Assembly (NCBI RefSeq): GCF_001971585.1
Contig: NZ_CP019323.1
Coordinates: 982,053 to 1,046,052 of the forward strand
Direction: 5' to 3'
Source of the DNA: Companilactobacillus allii
GTDB lineage: Bacteria; Bacillota; Bacilli; Lactobacillales; Lactobacillaceae
DNA: 64,000 nt
The position numbers and the translations under genes are program-made. The notes under the pieces are model-generated. The model was not told the DNA's origin, did no database searches, and saw only the letters and a program-made list of their open reading frames with translations. Positions 61,662 through 64,000 of this stretch are shown here, one piece after another (position 1 is the first letter of the stretch; every line of letters starts with the position of its first letter).

Positions 61662-63473
61662 ATGGATGTACCTAAAGATATGAATATCAAAGCATTGCTA
61701 GCCGCGGACGATGCACAAGCATTACTATTTGGGCTTGCATACTTACGATTGACCTCAAGAATTGATCGTGCATGGCTTCTACAAAACAAGAGTATCAAGT
61801 CAGAGTTTGAAACTGTCGATGTACCACAATATCAAGTGGAACTAGAAGCACTGTTTAAGAGGGCGACTGCTGCAGATGAGCAATTGACTACTTCACAGCG
61901 CAATGAGTTATTTCCACAATTGATCGACATGTCGATTTTACAAGTTATCAAGCTGGCTCGTTCAATGAATTCACGCTTTTTTCTAGACAGTTACTTACGT
62001 TCAAGTGACTCTCTAGAGAGATTATTGATCTCATTAGCTGATATTCAGCCAACGGATACGGTATTGGATCCGACCTTCAGTAGAAGTGAACTGATTTTCA
62101 AAATAATGATGAAAAACAAAGCTCAGTCGATAACAGCTGAAGCAATCAATGAAGAGTTCGTTGCGATGGGATATATTGCTTCGTTAGCGTTGGGTGCTGA
62201 GAATGCTAGATTGTACACTGGCGAAGTTTTGGATGATCCGCAGTACTTTAACGGAGAACAGCTACAAAAGTTCGACAAGGTCGTGACGATGCCTCCAGTT
62301 GGGGTAAAGGTTGAATATACTGACAATGTTGCAGATGACAAATACAATCGCTTCATATTCGGGGTACCATCTCGTAAATCAGCCGATTGGGCGTTTGTCA
62401 GTAATGCGGTAAGTTCGATGAATACTGCAGCCGATAGTAAGACTGTCATCGTGGTTCAAGATGGGGCGCTGTTTAGAAGTGGTAGGGATGCCATTATTAG
62501 ACAAGAGATGATCAATTATGACTTGATCGAGTCTGTCATCTCACTGCCTAATGGCACGCTAGGTACAACTAATACTCCTGTCTCGATTCTAGTCTTAAGA
62601 CTACACAAGCCAGATAATATGAAGGAAAAGATTCAGTTTATCAAGATCGACAAGGGTGAACTTAGTGGATCGAATTCCAAAGAAGTTAAGTTTGACGACG
62701 CTGAGATTGCACGAATCACCAAGTATTATCAAGATAAGGCTGATATTGAAGGAATCTCTAAAGTCGTCAATAATAGCCAGATCAATAAGTCGGAGTTGTT
62801 GGTCAATAAGTACGTTTACTCACCATACTTCAATGTAGATGGTCAAAGTATCCAATTTCATCATGATAAGTTGGAAGAGATGAGAACTGTGCCACTCAAT
62901 CAAATAGTTGAGATAGGTAGAGGATTCAATCTGACAACCAAAGACGAGAATAGTGATGGTAAGTATAAGATACTGAAGATTTCTGACTTGGGAGAATCGA
63001 TCGACTATGACCAACTGTCACACTTTGACCTAAGTAACAATGTCGATATTGAACGTTACTTAATAAGAAAAAACGATATCGTTATGTCGATACGTGGTAA
63101 CACCCAAAAGATGTGTCTGATCGAAAAGTGTGTCTCAAGTGTTGCCATTAATTCCAACCTGGTCTTTTTAAGAGTCAAAGCGCACCACTATGATCCAAAG
63201 TGGCTGAGTCTGTATCTAGACAGTCCTTTGGTCAAGATATTGTTAAACAAGTCGTCAGTCGGTAGCACCATTGCGCAAATACCGATACGAGACCTAGAGA
63301 AGTTACCAGTTCCCGTACTTGATATAAATGAGCAATTGAGAATGACGACTAATTATATGAAGAAAAACGAAAAAGTTGAACAGATGATAAGTCAGATGAG
63401 AACAGAACAAAGCTCTTTGAAGAAGATTCTGTATGATCAGATGAATATTATCGATACAATTGAATTGTTGTAA
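61662..63473 (+). CDS. Degenerate type I methylase (HsdM-like) fused to a specificity (HsdS-like) domain
   Basis: A 603-residue protein. Residues about 90-350 have the N6-adenine methylase fold (LLISLADIQPTDTVLDPTFS, DLIESVISLPNGTLGTTNTP, ISILVLR-like). Residues about 390-600 resemble one HsdS target-recognition domain (VPLNQIVEIGRGFNLTTKDE, IRKNDIVMSIRGNT, KLPVPVLDINEQ) with a C-terminal coiled coil. The catalytic motifs are lost: motif I reads DPTFSRSEL instead of DPACGSGGF, and motif IV reads MPPV (about 210-213) instead of NPPF/Y. It is therefore unlikely to methylate DNA. No HsdR is present. It stands directly before an exopolysaccharide gene. Confidence 0.75.
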   Translation: MDVPKDMNIKALLAADDAQALLFGLAYLRLTSRIDRAWLLQNKSIKSEFETVDVPQYQVELEALFKRATAADEQLTTSQRNELFPQLIDMSILQVIKLARSMNSRFFLDSYLRSSDSLERLLISLADIQPTDTVLDPTFSRSELIFKIMMKNKAQSITAEAINEEFVAMGYIASLALGAENARLYTGEVLDDPQYFNGEQLQKFDKVVTMPPVGVKVEYTDNVADDKYNRFIFGVPSRKSADWAFVSNAVSSMNTAADSKTVIVVQDGALFRSGRDAIIRQEMINYDLIESVISLPNGTLGTTNTPVSILVLRLHKPDNMKEKIQFIKIDKGELSGSNSKEVKFDDAEIARITKYYQDKADIEGISKVVNNSQINKSELLVNKYVYSPYFNVDGQSIQFHHDKLEEMRTVPLNQIVEIGRGFNLTTKDENSDGKYKILKISDLGESIDYDQLSHFDLSNNVDIERYLIRKNDIVMSIRGNTQKMCLIEKCVSSVAINSNLVFLRVKAHHYDPKWLSLYLDSPLVKILLNKSSVGSTIAQIPIRDLEKLPVPVLDINEQLRMTTNYMKKNEKVEQMISQMRTEQSSLKKILYDQMNIIDTIELL

Positions 63474-63700
63474 AAAGGTTACAAATCTTTAATATTGAGT
63501 ATTATGAAATTTTGTTGTGGTAGTATTTAAATATATTTGTATATTATGATTTATTTAAGGAATACTTTAAATTAGATTTACAACATGTATAATGATACTT
63601 GTTGGAACCTATAATAAGTATTATATGGCGTATTTCCGAAGAAAGATCATAAAAAACATTTTAATGAATACCAGAGATGGTTGTTATTTGGAGGGTTCCA

Positions 63701-64000
63701 GTGGGGTCAGAACAAACAATAAGTATGATGCAGATTTTTGCTATATTACGTAAACATATAAAGATGATTTTGGGCACGACATTAGTAGTTACATTTGCAG
63801 TAGCATTCGTAACCTTTTTTGTGATGTCACCTAAGTATTCAGCAACTACAGAGTTGCTAGTTAATAGGAAGTTATCAGCTGATATGCAGTCGGCACAATT
63901 CCAACAGACTCAAGCTGATGTACAGATGATCAATACTTACAAGGATATTATTACTAGTCCAACCGTTCTAAAGGACGTTAATAAGGAAGTCAGTAATTAT
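63701..64000 (+). CDS. Polysaccharide chain-length/co-polymerase protein (Wzz/EpsB family), 5' part
   Basis: GTG 63701 follows TTGGAGGG and opens a frame that runs to the window end (100 residues). It reads MGSEQTISMMQIFAILRKHI, then a membrane segment (LVVTFAVAFVTFFVMSP) and KYSATTELLVNRKLSAD, the standard start of Wzz/CapA-type tyrosine-kinase modulators. It is usually the first or second gene of a Gram-positive exopolysaccharide operon, so the window edge probably marks an eps locus. Confidence 0.82.
   Translation, partial: MGSEQTISMMQIFAILRKHIKMILGTTLVVTFAVAFVTFFVMSPKYSATTELLVNRKLSADMQSAQFQQTQADVQMINTYKDIITSPTVLKDVNKEVSNY

Overview
The window is a low-GC Firmicute chromosome segment, almost certainly from a Lactobacillaceae species. 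The clues are at least six surface proteins with the Lactobacillus SLAP domain (a repeating pattern of RALG.xTPW, then YYRVATNEW), several SLAP-tagged wall hydrolases, pyruvate oxidase, an acetoin operon (alsSD), an isoleucine 2-epimerase close to the L. buchneri enzyme, and a partial menaquinone cluster. A Companilactobacillus-type genome fits best, but that is inference. I saw no rRNA, tRNA, CRISPR array or complete insertion sequence.

Layout. 0-8.4 kb is housekeeping metabolism: the start of an L-2-hydroxyacid dehydrogenase behind a branched-chain amino acid leader/attenuator, proBA behind a broken histidine-phosphatase gene, an orphan MazE-type antitoxin, and carAB. 8.4-20.4 kb holds structured repeats, an alpha/beta hydrolase, a zeta-toxin module, menE-menB with divergent menI, pyruvate oxidase, isoleucine 2-epimerase and an amino acid permease. 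20.5-33.6 kb is a cell-surface region: SLAP proteins including a likely S-layer protein, lipoproteins, polytopic membrane proteins, a decayed IS3-type transposase and a frameshifted acyltransferase. 33.7-37.4 kb is an AT-rich island with two AAA ATPases and an RloB protein (AbiL-like phage defence), plus a SLAP mini-protein without a signal peptide. 37.4-41.8 kb has two SLAP-tagged autolysins flanking adjacent comK-like and competence sigma-like genes. 42-48 kb has a lipoprotein, a DUF218 protein, an AI-2E-type transporter, a Q/N-rich protein and gpmA. 48-55.3 kb is a mixed accessory stretch: a 111-bp tandem repeat, a Schlafen/AlbA-type ATPase, an orphan HicA toxin, a diguanylate cyclase, a GntR/ABC operon, glutathione peroxidase and a run of unpaired antitoxins. 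55.3-64 kb has alsSD with its MarR regulator, a second AlbA-type protein, a deformylase-like protein, a GT8 glycosyltransferase, a degenerate methylase-specificity fusion, and the first gene of a probable exopolysaccharide locus, cut by the window end.

The most striking non-coding signal is a family of about 117-bp intergenic structured repeats, at least 11 full or near-full copies plus a half copy, mostly in tandem pairs. Their arms covary while an internal GAGCA/GCGCAG loop and a GAA cap are conserved, and several start directly on a stop codon. The second is a textbook attenuator at 179-413: consensus promoter, 29-residue Ile/Leu/Val leader peptide, an 11-nt antiterminator match and a terminator, ahead of a hydroxyisocaproate-dehydrogenase-like gene.
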